Origin: Fimbriimonadaceae bacterium | GTDB lineage: Bacteria; Armatimonadota; Fimbriimonadia; Fimbriimonadales; Fimbriimonadaceae | Reading direction: 5' to 3' | NCBI GenBank assembly: GCA_019454145.1 | Contig: CP075366.1 | Location: 2,149,564-2,213,563 of the forward strand | Length of the DNA: 64,000 nucleotides | Part shown: piece by piece, positions 26,153 through 34,254 of the stretch | Layout of the letters: each line of letters starts with the position of its first letter | Position numbering within the stretch: position 1 is the stretch's first letter | Notes under the pieces: generated by a model | What the model saw: only the letters and a program-made list of their open reading frames with translations | Databases searched by the model: none | What the model was told of the DNA's origin: nothing | Position numbers and translations under genes: made by a program

Positions 26153-27159
26153 TACTTTCGTCGCTTGCGAGCGAATGCGGCCAAAGCCGCCGCTCCGAGA
26201 ACTGTTAGCGTTGCTGGTTCAGGAACCGCTTGCGCTTCAGAAACGATGAACCTGTCTTGATTTGACGCGAACAGCTGATCTGCCATCCAGATTCGCCCGT
26301 CAGTTCCGATATCAATAAACGCCCAGCCTTCGCCGTTCCCGCCGCGAACGTATGCGTTGCCGTCCAGAGTGTCAACACCAAGGTCTTCCACAAAGGAAAG
26401 CGTTGTTTGATCGAATACGCTGATCTTGCTGTTTAGCCCGTTGTACGAGGTCGCGTACATCTTGCCGCCGTAGAGTGCAACACCCATCGCTCGGGTGAGG
26501 GTCACGTTAGTTTGTGCGTTAGTCGTGCCGTCAATCCGGAAAACCTTGTTGTTGTCTCGGTCGGCAACAAAGATCGTTCCATCGGCCGCAACTTGGAGAT
26601 CACGTAACGCGCCTCCGCCGGAAACAGTAAGAGTTCCGCCCGTGCCAAAGGTTGTGTCCAGAGTCATCGCGCCGGTGTTGTTGACGTTGTATCGCTCAAT
26701 TGCTCCACCGGCTTCTCGGCTGACGTAAAGCAGGTAGTCATTTCCGACTTTGTTTACCCACGCACCACCAACTTGAACGCCGCCGATATTCATGTTTGAA
26801 ACATCTGACAGGTTCGCGTTATGAACGTAGATACTGGAGATGTTAGTGCCAGTATTGCGGTTGAGAACGAACACGTTTCCGCGGTCATCGGTCGCAATTG
26901 CTTTTGGTTGAAGCGAACTTCCTGCGGCTCCATCGCGGCTATCAATCATCGCGAGCGAAGTTGTATCGAATCGGTGTACGTCTCGTGCACTATTTTGAAT
27001 GTATCCGGCATAAACTGATGCTCCATCTTGTGCCAGGGCAACGCTGCGAAGGCTACTGGTGGTGGAACTGTTGGTTTGGAGAACCGTTGTCCAACTCAGA
27101 GCATGGGCTTGTACTGAAATTGCCGCAAACGCGACAATCACTAAAGATCTTGAAGTCAT
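26152..27159 (-). CDS. PEP-CTERM surface protein, beta-propeller-like
   Basis: A 335-residue exported protein with a signal peptide (about 1-20, ends AHALSW). The C-terminal PEP-CTERM sorting signal is VPEPATLTVLGAAALAAFARKRRK in essence: VPEP, a hydrophobic stretch, then RKRRK. Such tails are recognised by exosortase, which is not in this window. The body has repeated strand-loop units with DGxIFVADRDNNKVFRID-like NHL signatures (for example GTIFVADRDNNKVFRI), so a propeller is likely. An AAGGA sits 5 nt before the ATG. It is divergent from a second PEP-CTERM gene, with tRNA-Val in between. Confidence 0.88.
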   Translation of the reverse strand: MTSRSLVIVAFAAISVQAHALSWTTVLQTNSSTTSSLRSVALAQDGASVYAGYIQNSARDVHRFDTTSLAMIDSRDGAAGSSLQPKAIATDDRGNVFVLNRNTGTNISSIYVHNANLSDVSNMNIGGVQVGGAWVNKVGNDYLLYVSREAGGAIERYNVNNTGAMTLDTTFGTGGTLTVSGGGALRDLQVAADGTIFVADRDNNKVFRIDGTTNAQTNVTLTRAMGVALYGGKMYATSYNGLNSKISVFDQTTLSFVEDLGVDTLDGNAYVRGGNGEGWAFIDIGTDGRIWMADQLFASNQDRFIVSEAQAVPEPATLTVLGAAALAAFARKRRK

Positions 27160-27216
27160 ATTTGTCCTTTCCTTTGGTACTCAAATCCTCGCAATCTCAC
27201 CAGACTGCGAATGCAG

Positions 27217-27245
27217 GCAATATTGACAGATACTTGTCGAGTCAA
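27217..27245 (-). promoter_or_regulatory. Possible promoter of the PEP-CTERM gene
   Basis: On the minus strand TTGACT (27240-27245) is separated by 17 bp from TATTGC (27217-27222), about 58 bp upstream of the start. The -35 match is good and the -10 match is weak (three of six). The rest of 27160-27430 holds nothing else I recognise. Confidence 0.3.
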
Positions 27246-27430
27246 TTACGGAGTTGAGTGAAGAATCCGACTAAAACTAGCAACTCTACGAGTATTTTCT
27301 GGGACTTACCTTACCTCAGTCGGAATTGCAATAAATCAATCAGATCTTAAGGGTGCTCTAGTGACTCAAAGCGTGTATTGAATGCTATCGAGAAACTCAA
27401 AGAAAAGTAACCATTGAAAATAATTCAAAA

Positions 27431-27505
27431 TGGTGCGCGGTACAGGATTTGAACCTGTGACCCCTACAGTGTCATTGTAGTGCTCTACCGCTGAGCTAAC
27501 CGCGC
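27431..27505 (-). tRNA. tRNA-Val (anticodon GAC)
   Basis: Read on the minus strand, acceptor GCGCGGT pairs with ACCGCGC, followed by A and an encoded CCA (27431-27433). D arm GCTCAGCGGTAGAGC; anticodon stem CTACA/TGTAG closes loop ATGACAC with anticodon GAC; T arm ACAGG-TTCAAAT-CCTGT. All stems pair well. Confidence 0.97.
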
Positions 27506-27591
27506 GTGGGATTAGAAGTATGGCAGGTTCGCCGGGAATTCACAAGGGGACCTGAGCCGAACCCCAAAATCGCCATGATTAAGCGATGAAT

Positions 27592-27616
27592 AAATAATGT
27601 TACAAAAACGTTATTT
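27592..27616. repeat. Inverted repeat in the tRNA-Val / PEP-CTERM intergenic region
   Basis: AAATAATGTT and AACGTTATTT form a 10-bp stem with one mismatch around the loop ACAAA. There is no T-run beyond the stem itself. It could be an operator or an untidy terminator. It is the only structure I see in 27506-27746, which otherwise holds the leader of the next gene, with a GGAG Shine-Dalgarno at 27737-27740. Confidence 0.4.
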
Positions 27617-27746
27617 CGTGGCTCATTCAATGGATATTCCGTATATTTGCCAGCCCAAAGTTAGGTGGCCTTAGATATTCTGAATACTGAGTTCGTGACG
27701 GGATAAATGCCTTACGGTGAACTCACTTTGATTTCTGGAGATGATT

Positions 27747-28724
27747 ATGAAATTCCTTATGCGTTCGTTGATCTTAGCCTCAACGGTTGGGCTAGCGGTG
27801 ATGAGCCAGGCTCAGTTCACCTTGTTTGCAACCGAAACCCAGAGCGGTTCTCTTGGTGGCAATACCTCTCTTTGGAAGGGCGTTCAGCAGTTCAACTTCA
27901 CCGGAACCGGGGGAGGGTTTTCTATGGGGCCTGGTTTAGCGCCTGGTTCGGTTAATGATCCGAGTGGCGTGGAAGTCGTTGGTAACCAGGTTTACATCAG
28001 CAACCGCCATGGCAACCAATCGGGAATCGGGTCTATCCAACGATTTAATTGGGATGGAACGGGTCTGAATTTTGATATTAGCTTGACGGGCAACGGATTA
28101 CAGCAAGTGCACGGCGCGGCGATTTCTTCAACTACTGGAGAATTATTCAGTGCTAATAAAGATGGCGGCGTGAGTCGCTTCTTGCCAAGTGGCGGCGGAT
28201 TCACGGCAAACGGAACGTTCAATAACGGAGATTTGCGGGATGTTCTTGTCTCCAGCGACGGTACAAAGCTGTATCAAACCACCCCATCAAACTTTATTCG
28301 CGTTACTGAGATCGCAACTGGTGCAACCACCAACTTCACTGTTAATGGATCGAACGCAATGCACCAGATGCAGATGTTAAACGGCGATCTTTATGTGACT
28401 TCGTTTAATAGCGGAACTGTCCACAAAGTTATCCTTGATGCCAACTTCATGCCCGTTTCATCAAGTGTGATCCTGAACGTCAACTCAGCTATTGGGATCG
28501 TATTTAGTCCAGATGGGCAAGAAATGTTTGTTTCTGGTCATACCAGCAACATGATTTCCCGATTCCTAAACTCAGGCGGAACATGGGTGGCAAACGGTCA
28601 GATTGATGCGGGCACAAACCTTGGCCAGCTTGGGATTATTCAAACAGTTCCGGAACCAGGAACTATGGCTTTACTCGTAGTTGGACTTACAGGACTAGCT
28701 GCAAAACGACGAAGAAAGGGCTAA
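27747..28724 (+). CDS. PEP-CTERM surface protein, beta-propeller-like
   Basis: A 325-residue exported protein. The signal peptide is about residues 1-23 (MKFLMRSLILASTVGLAVMSQAQ). The C-terminus has VPEPGTMALLVVGL and ends KRRRKG, a PEP-CTERM sorting signal. The body repeats strand units such as GAAISSTTGELFSANKDGGVSRF and SAIGIVFSPDGQEMFVSGHTS, as in NHL/YncE-like propellers. The start was set at ATG 27747 because GGAG lies 6 nt before it; ATG 27741 in frame abuts that GGAG. It is followed by a strong terminator. Cargo or ligand unknown. Confidence 0.88.
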   Translation: MKFLMRSLILASTVGLAVMSQAQFTLFATETQSGSLGGNTSLWKGVQQFNFTGTGGGFSMGPGLAPGSVNDPSGVEVVGNQVYISNRHGNQSGIGSIQRFNWDGTGLNFDISLTGNGLQQVHGAAISSTTGELFSANKDGGVSRFLPSGGGFTANGTFNNGDLRDVLVSSDGTKLYQTTPSNFIRVTEIATGATTNFTVNGSNAMHQMQMLNGDLYVTSFNSGTVHKVILDANFMPVSSSVILNVNSAIGIVFSPDGQEMFVSGHTSNMISRFLNSGGTWVANGQIDAGTNLGQLGIIQTVPEPGTMALLVVGLTGLAAKRRRKG

Positions 28725-28745
28725 ATAAATACTCAACAATGTAGT

Positions 28746-28781
28746 TTGCCTGGGGATTCGTTCTCCCCAGGCAATTTTTTT
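28746..28781. terminator. Intrinsic terminator after the PEP-CTERM gene
   Basis: An 11-bp perfect stem (28746-28756 with 28764-28774), a 7-nt loop, then a run of seven T. It lies between convergent genes ending at 28724 and 28780. Confidence 0.92.
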
Positions 28782-29139
28782 ATTCGGTTGGCGGGCTTTT
28801 GGGTTTGCGGCTGGTCGGCGTTGATTTCACGGTCTTTTTGGGCCGCGTAGTTTTTGGGCGTGGTTTTGTTTGCCGAACCTTAGTCGCTTTCGGTTCAGAG
28901 GGAGCATCAGGAACCTTTGGTTCCTTAGTTGCGGTGGCAGATTCTTTTGGCGGATCGGGAATCTTCGGTTCTGCCTTAGATTCTTCCTCCACAGTTGCTT
29001 CTTTTAGTTTGCGTCCAAACTTTTCAATACCTTCACCGATTTTTTTAGCAAGTGGCTTTGAAGCTTTAATGACAATAGGCAGAGCCGCGGCTGCTACAAG
29101 TACGGCTAAACTTGCTCCAGGGGATGGAATTCTTCTCAT
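28780..29139 (-). CDS. Small membrane-anchored Lys/Pro-rich protein
   Basis: About 119 residues. One N-terminal hydrophobic helix (about 9-24, LAVLVAAAALPIVIKA) is followed by an amphipathic segment and then a low-complexity tail of about 70 residues rich in Lys, Pro and Thr (KVRQTKPRPKTTRPKKT). No family recognised. Such basic tails may contact nucleic acid or acidic cell-wall polymers, but this is a guess. The start is ATG 29137-29139 with GGAG 8 nt upstream; GTG 29148 in frame overlaps that site. It lies 35 bp downstream of lspA on the same strand, as the last gene of an ileS-lspA run. Confidence 0.7.
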   Translation of the reverse strand: MRRIPSPGASLAVLVAAAALPIVIKASKPLAKKIGEGIEKFGRKLKEATVEEESKAEPKIPDPPKESATATKEPKVPDAPSEPKATKVRQTKPRPKTTRPKKTVKSTPTSRKPKSPPTE

Positions 29140-29174
29140 TGCGGTCACTCCCTTTGTTAAGGGTCTATTCTAAA

Positions 29175-29720
29175 TTACTCCGCCGGAGTTTCTGGGGTTT
29201 CAGAGGGGCTGGGTTCAAGTGGGGCGGCTGACTCGGTTGGTTTATTGAATGTGTCTTTTATCGCCAACAAAACAATAAGAGCGCCCGCGAAAGTGATGCA
29301 GATATCGGCAACGTTGAAAACGGGAAAATCAATAAACCGGGCATAAAACATATCTGTGACTTTGCCGCCCATAAAAAGTCGGTCGACAAGATTTCCAAGG
29401 GCACCAGAAGCAAGCAGTACCAACGCACTGAAAACTCCCGGAGGATCGTTCTTCTTTTTTGCGACGTGGTAGATGCTGTATCCGGTGATGGCGATGGCTA
29501 TGGGAGTGAGGATAAATCCTGCCCCTTGCGCCATGCCAAACGCGATGCCCTCGTTAAACACGAGTTTGAACTCAAAAACGTTGGGAATTAGAACAAAAAA
29601 AGTTCTGCCTTCGGTCATATCGGCGGCATTACGCGCCCAAAGCTTGACCACTTGGTCGAGAACAACCAGCCCGGTAACCCAGACGAGGAATTTAACTAAC
29701 CGAGATTTGTTCACGCTCAT
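29175..29720 (-). CDS. lspA: Lipoprotein signal peptidase (signal peptidase II)
   Basis: A 181-residue inner-membrane aspartic peptidase that removes signal peptides from diacylglyceryl-prolipoproteins. It has four helices, the N-terminal VVLDQVVKLWARN segment, FNEGIAFG, and the two catalytic aspartates in ASGALGNLVDRL and VFNVADICITFAG. The C-terminal tail is Pro/Glu/Ser-rich. It overlaps the ileS stop by 4 bp; the ileS-lspA pairing is known from many bacteria. It would process several lipoproteins seen in this window (32651, 36162, 40422). Confidence 0.96.
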   Translation of the reverse strand: MSVNKSRLVKFLVWVTGLVVLDQVVKLWARNAADMTEGRTFFVLIPNVFEFKLVFNEGIAFGMAQGAGFILTPIAIAITGYSIYHVAKKKNDPPGVFSALVLLASGALGNLVDRLFMGGKVTDMFYARFIDFPVFNVADICITFAGALIVLLAIKDTFNKPTESAAPLEPSPSETPETPAE

Positions 29721-32500
29721 CCGATAATGCCTAAAACCTTGCGGTCGCGCGCAGAAAGAGGCACCTGTTCTCCATCAAGCGTAACGAGTTCCACATCGGG
29801 CCGGCGAACACGACTTCTTGCGCATTCTAAATAGCTCGATGGTTTGAACACCATTTTGCTGTCGCCAACAAATGTGTGCACTGCCGCCATCTTGAAGAGG
29901 TTTGCGAGTTGGTCGCCAAAAGCGGCGAGTTGGTCATAATCTTCTTGGCTGAGTGGCAAATGAATTTCCACATCTTGTGAATTCTTGAGGCCAAGTTCTT
30001 GCTTCTCCTGCTCCCATGCGATAAATGCCCTTCCGCGAACCGCGAGCAAAGCATCCACTTGATCTTGAACCGTTTGGTCAAACACGATTGATGGTTTGCG
30101 GAACGTATCGCAATGGACAGATTGCAGTCGGTTGATATGCGGAATCTTTGCGTATGTTTCCTCCGCCGTGTGGATGAGAAATGGGGAGATCAGAAGGGTT
30201 AGCCGATCTAACACATAGAGGCAAGCTTGCTGGGCTCCTCGACGAGAGGGCCAGTTTGTGCCATCGGCGTACATCGAATCCTTGATCGCGTCTAAGTAGA
30301 AGCGGCTGAGTTCGTTGACGCAGAAGTTATGAATTGCACTCAACGCTTGGTTGAACTCATAGACCTTGAGGAATTCGAGGACTTTACTTACCAGAACATC
30401 AGTTGACTGCATTACCCAGCGATCAACGACATTCAGTTCAGCGGGATCGGCAGGGTCGTAGTCGGCTAAGTTCCCAAGCAAAAACCGCAGAGTGTTCCGG
30501 ATGGAACGGTAGTTTTCGCCCGCGATTTTGAGAAGTTCTTCACTGACAGGAGCATCGTTGTGATAGTTCACACTCGCGGCCCAATAGCGCAAAATATCTG
30601 CTCCATAAGTGTTAGAAGCTACGACAGGGTCAATCGTATTGCCTTTGCGCTTAGACATTTTGTCGCCCGTTGCGTCCGTAATCATTCCGTGGGTGACGAC
30701 CGCGTTGAATGGTCGCTGAGCACGAACGGCCATTCCCAACACCATACTGATGTTGAACCAGCCGCGGTGCTGATCGCTTCCTTCGGCAAAAACGTCGGCC
30801 GGAAGGTGTTCTTTCCAGCGTGGGTCAACATTGCCTTCTAATACGGCGATATGTGTGCAAGCCGAATCGAACCAAACGTCAAAAACATCAGTTTCTTTTA
30901 CAAATTCAGTTTCGCCCGTTTCCGGATGTTTATAACCATTTGGTAGAATTGCTGATGGCTCATCCGTGTACCAGGAGTCCGAGCCGTTCGCGGCGATATG
31001 ATTGGCAACCGCTTCAATAGCCGCGGGATCAAGAACTGGCTTACCAGATTCTTTCCCGTAAAAGATGGGGATTCCGATGCCCCAAGGTCGCTGACGGGAG
31101 ATACACCAATCGGGGCGACCTTCAATCATGTTGGTGAACCGGACTCTGCCCGTTTGCGGATACCAACTCACTTGTGGGATTTGTTCCAGCATTGCTTGCC
31201 GCAAGGTTTTGCTTTTATCGGCATGGAATGGGAGGTCTATACCGATAAACCACTGCTCGGTGGTACGGAAAATCACTGGCTGGTTATCTCGTTCGGCTAA
31301 TGGATATTTATGTTTGTACGGCTCCGTGTAAAGCAAGGTTCCAAGCTCATTGAGTCGGTTCACAACAACTTCATCGCACTTTTTGAAGTGAATTCCCGCG
31401 AATTCGCCCGCTTCTTCGGTGAGCACTCCGCGCTCGTCGACCGGGCAAAGGATTTGCAAGCCGTATTTTTGTCCGGTTTGAAAGTCTTCTCGACCATGCC
31501 CAGGTGCGGTGTGAACTACGCCAGTTCCGTCCTCGGTCGTTACGTAGTCGGCGAGTACGGCCAAGGAAGTTCTATCATAAACCGGGTGTTTGAATAGAGT
31601 GCCTTCGATTTCGGAGCCTTTGAATTCTTTAACCGTTCGGTGGTTTACCAGGCCGCACTTTTCTAGAGTGCGTTCAAGTAAGTCTTTAAGGAGCACTAAG
31701 TGCCCGCGATCGGTTTTCACAACCACGTAAGTGAACTCTGGGTGGTAAGCAACTGCGAGGTTAGCTGGAATTGTCCAAGGAGTGGTGGTCCAGATCACGG
31801 TACCGACATCTTCAAGGCCTGCAAACAAGCCATTTTTGTCTTCAACTAGAGGGAATTTTACGAAGATTGAAGTGGAAACATGGTTTTCGTCGTAGACGAT
31901 CTCTGTGTCGGCAAGCGCGGTTCGAAATGTGGGCGACCATAATACTGGTCGCAACCCACGATAGATATAACCATTTTCAACCAAACGCTTAAAGCACCGG
32001 ATGATTTCGGCTCCGTAGGCAGGACGCATGGGGGAATAGTAGTTGTCCCACATCCCAAAAACGCCAAGTCGCTTGAATTGTTCCGTTTGTATTTCGCAAA
32101 AATGCTCAGCATGTTCACGACAGGCTTTCCTAAGCATGGGGATGTCGTAATCCACCTTTTGGTCAGCCAGTTTTTTCATGACTGCTTGTTCAATGGGGAG
32201 ACCGTGATTATCATAACCTGGCACGTAGGGTGCCCGGAATCCCATTATTGAATGCGATTTGATAATGAAATCTTTGAGGATTTTGTTTAGCCCAGTTCCG
32301 ATATGAATAGGCGAGTTTGTGTACGGCGGTCCGTCGTGCAGAACAAACGATTCCGCATCCTTGCGTGCTGCCTGAATGACTTCGTAAATGCCAATGGAAT
32401 CCCAATGAGCTTGCATCGCAGGCTCAAGCTGGGGCAGGTTCGCCTTCATAGGAATGGAGAACTCTGCATCGGGCAAATTAAGCGTGTCCTTCAGGTTCAT
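29717..32500 (-). CDS. ileS: Isoleucyl-tRNA synthetase with degenerate C-terminal zinc finger
   Basis: A 927-residue class I synthetase. HIGH is SPIHIGTGLNKILKDF (about 64-79) and KMSKS is KMSKRKGN. The CP1 editing domain (TTPWTIPANLAVAYHP) and the anticodon domain are present. Bacterial IleS usually ends in a zinc finger with two CxxC pairs. Here the matching region reads ECARSRVRRPDV (Cys893, Ser896) and PLSARDRKVLG (Ser916, Asp919), so three of four ligands are gone while the flanking residues remain alignable. Zinc binding there is unlikely. It heads the ileS-lspA operon. TATTAT-like boxes were not evident upstream. Confidence 0.97.
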   Translation of the reverse strand: MNLKDTLNLPDAEFSIPMKANLPQLEPAMQAHWDSIGIYEVIQAARKDAESFVLHDGPPYTNSPIHIGTGLNKILKDFIIKSHSIMGFRAPYVPGYDNHGLPIEQAVMKKLADQKVDYDIPMLRKACREHAEHFCEIQTEQFKRLGVFGMWDNYYSPMRPAYGAEIIRCFKRLVENGYIYRGLRPVLWSPTFRTALADTEIVYDENHVSTSIFVKFPLVEDKNGLFAGLEDVGTVIWTTTPWTIPANLAVAYHPEFTYVVVKTDRGHLVLLKDLLERTLEKCGLVNHRTVKEFKGSEIEGTLFKHPVYDRTSLAVLADYVTTEDGTGVVHTAPGHGREDFQTGQKYGLQILCPVDERGVLTEEAGEFAGIHFKKCDEVVVNRLNELGTLLYTEPYKHKYPLAERDNQPVIFRTTEQWFIGIDLPFHADKSKTLRQAMLEQIPQVSWYPQTGRVRFTNMIEGRPDWCISRQRPWGIGIPIFYGKESGKPVLDPAAIEAVANHIAANGSDSWYTDEPSAILPNGYKHPETGETEFVKETDVFDVWFDSACTHIAVLEGNVDPRWKEHLPADVFAEGSDQHRGWFNISMVLGMAVRAQRPFNAVVTHGMITDATGDKMSKRKGNTIDPVVASNTYGADILRYWAASVNYHNDAPVSEELLKIAGENYRSIRNTLRFLLGNLADYDPADPAELNVVDRWVMQSTDVLVSKVLEFLKVYEFNQALSAIHNFCVNELSRFYLDAIKDSMYADGTNWPSRRGAQQACLYVLDRLTLLISPFLIHTAEETYAKIPHINRLQSVHCDTFRKPSIVFDQTVQDQVDALLAVRGRAFIAWEQEKQELGLKNSQDVEIHLPLSQEDYDQLAAFGDQLANLFKMAAVHTFVGDSKMVFKPSSYLECARSRVRRPDVELVTLDGEQVPLSARDRKVLGIIG

Positions 32501-32650
32501 GTGAAGCGGAAATTTTACCTATCGGCCTGCACCAGCCCCGGGCGGGCAAGAAAGGACAAAAGTCCGTTATAGCCGGAAATAGTGAAACATCCGGTTATTA
32601 TTGAATATCAATAGATCATCGCGCTTAGGCGAGTGAATGAGAGAACCGAG

Positions 32651-33703
32651 ATGAATTGGAAAAACTTAGTATTGGCGGCATTGGGCGGAGCAGCTATTCT
32701 CCCCGGGTTAGTTGGATGTGGTGGCGGAGGCGGCAGCGCGGCGAGCAGTATTCGCATGATTGCCGTCGGTGACAATGGTCAGGTAGCGGCTTACAAAGTG
32801 GAATCAAACGGCACGATTTCGGCCGTGCATTCCGATTTGGCAACTTACGATTGGGTTTCGGTAGTGCCTGGTCGTAATCCAGGTGTGTTTTATACAAGCG
32901 CATCCGATGAAACACAAATAGGAGTCATCGCGCTGGTAGATGACACTGATTTTACAGGCGATTTTATTACAGATAGCCAAGCTGCTGGAAGCAAGCTATT
33001 CAAGCATCCCACAAAAAATGCACTGTATGTAATGCACGCAGGGCTTGATATAATCGAGCAGTTCGCGATTAACGTCGATAACTCAGTTACACCACTAGCT
33101 CTAGCGACCGCGCCAACCGATGATCAGCCCACTAGCATGGTCTTTAGCAAAAACGGCAACTATGCATACGTCATCGCAGAAGGAAGCGCAACTGTTCGTG
33201 CGTACCAAGTAAGCCCAAATGGAACTCTAACCCAGCTTCCGGGTGCAGTTTATGCAGCGGGTATCAATCCTCGAAAAATCGTGATCAGCGATGACGGTGT
33301 AAACGTATACGTGATGTCGGCGACGACCAATTTCCGGCAGGCGCAGGTGAACAGCGATGGCACACTCACTCCGCTGAACCCGGTTGACGTTGCTTATCCG
33401 ATGGGCAATTTCCGAGCGGCGATTACGGGCCTCAACACCTTGTGCTTCTACCGAGAATCGGATGAAGGTATCGAAACTTATGGTCGCAATCAAAACGGAA
33501 CGATGAGCGACTTAGGGGTTCCCAACTTTGCTACTTCTGGCACCACAAACGTATTCAGAATGCCAGGTCAGGATTATCTTCTGTTGCTTACGGGAACTCA
33601 AGCACGCGCTGTGCGGATGGGCGCAAACGGTTCTGGCACGGAGATCGATAGCGAAGTGCTACCGGCGGGTATCCGGGACATCACGTTTATTTCGGCAAAC
33701 TAA
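32651..33703 (+). CDS. Lipoprotein with lactonase/YncE-like beta-propeller
   Basis: About 350 residues. Signal peptide II with lipobox LVGC at about 19-22 (LPGLVGCGGGGG), so it is exported and lipid-anchored after LspA processing. The body repeats GNYAYVIAEGSATVRAYQ-type units ending in NGTLTQLPG and NSDGTLTPL, a pattern of seven-bladed 6-phosphogluconolactonase-like propellers. There is no clear catalytic signature, so an enzyme call would be unsafe. The start is ATG 32651; a GTG at 32633 in frame would add six residues before the signal peptide. Confidence 0.82.
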   Translation: MNWKNLVLAALGGAAILPGLVGCGGGGGSAASSIRMIAVGDNGQVAAYKVESNGTISAVHSDLATYDWVSVVPGRNPGVFYTSASDETQIGVIALVDDTDFTGDFITDSQAAGSKLFKHPTKNALYVMHAGLDIIEQFAINVDNSVTPLALATAPTDDQPTSMVFSKNGNYAYVIAEGSATVRAYQVSPNGTLTQLPGAVYAAGINPRKIVISDDGVNVYVMSATTNFRQAQVNSDGTLTPLNPVDVAYPMGNFRAAITGLNTLCFYRESDEGIETYGRNQNGTMSDLGVPNFATSGTTNVFRMPGQDYLLLLTGTQARAVRMGANGSGTEIDSEVLPAGIRDITFISAN

Positions 33704-33720
33704 CACGGATGATAAGAATT

Positions 33721-33750
33721 AAGGAGCGGTCTTCGGGGCGCTCCTTTTTG
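33721..33750 (+). terminator. Intrinsic terminator after the propeller lipoprotein
   Basis: AAGGAGCG pairs with CGCTCCTT across a 10-nt loop containing TTCG, followed by TTTG. It lies 17 bp after the stop codon. Confidence 0.85.
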
Positions 33751-33786
33751 TGAAACTAATTCTTTTTAGATGCTGTTATTTGTCAC

Positions 33787-34254
33787 ATGGCGGCAAGTCA
33801 GCCAGCAAAGAAGTTTAACCGTCGCTGGCTGTGGCTCCTGCCCATTTGGGCGGCGGTGATCTTCTTCACTTCAACGACGGTCATCACCCAAAGGCAACTC
33901 GCCCGTTTTGTCGCGAGCGTCATTCCTGGCGTGACCGAAGATGGCTTTTTTGAATGGTGGCAAACCTGGTGGTGGGTGTTCGTAAAAGGATTCCATTTGG
34001 TCGAGTTTTTTATTCTCACCATTGCGGCAGGTTGGGTTTTTCGCAAGTTCAAATTCCGGCGTTGGTTGGTCTGGGCACCTTTATTCGGACTACTCTTTGC
34101 TATCAGCGATGAATGGCATCAAACATTTGTGCCTGCGCGCGGTGGTCGGGCGACTGATGTTTTGATCGACAGTATTGGAATTTGCCTTGCCGCACTCTTA
34201 ATGTTTCTAAGAACAAAAAAAGCTAAAGCGCATCCACCCGAAGATACTCTTTGA
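33787..34254 (+). CDS. VanZ-like family membrane protein
   Basis: A 155-residue membrane protein with about four helices. The diagnostic segment is FAISDEWHQTFVPARGGRATDVLIDSIG in essence: SDEWHQ, the FVP-x-R turn, and DVLIDS-x-G. VanZ was named in a teicoplanin-resistance cluster, but most homologs are of unknown function; no resistance role should be assumed. The last 32 bp overlap the 3' end of uvrC on the opposite strand. Confidence 0.9.
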   Translation: MAASQPAKKFNRRWLWLLPIWAAVIFFTSTTVITQRQLARFVASVIPGVTEDGFFEWWQTWWWVFVKGFHLVEFFILTIAAGWVFRKFKFRRWLVWAPLFGLLFAISDEWHQTFVPARGGRATDVLIDSIGICLAALLMFLRTKKAKAHPPEDTL

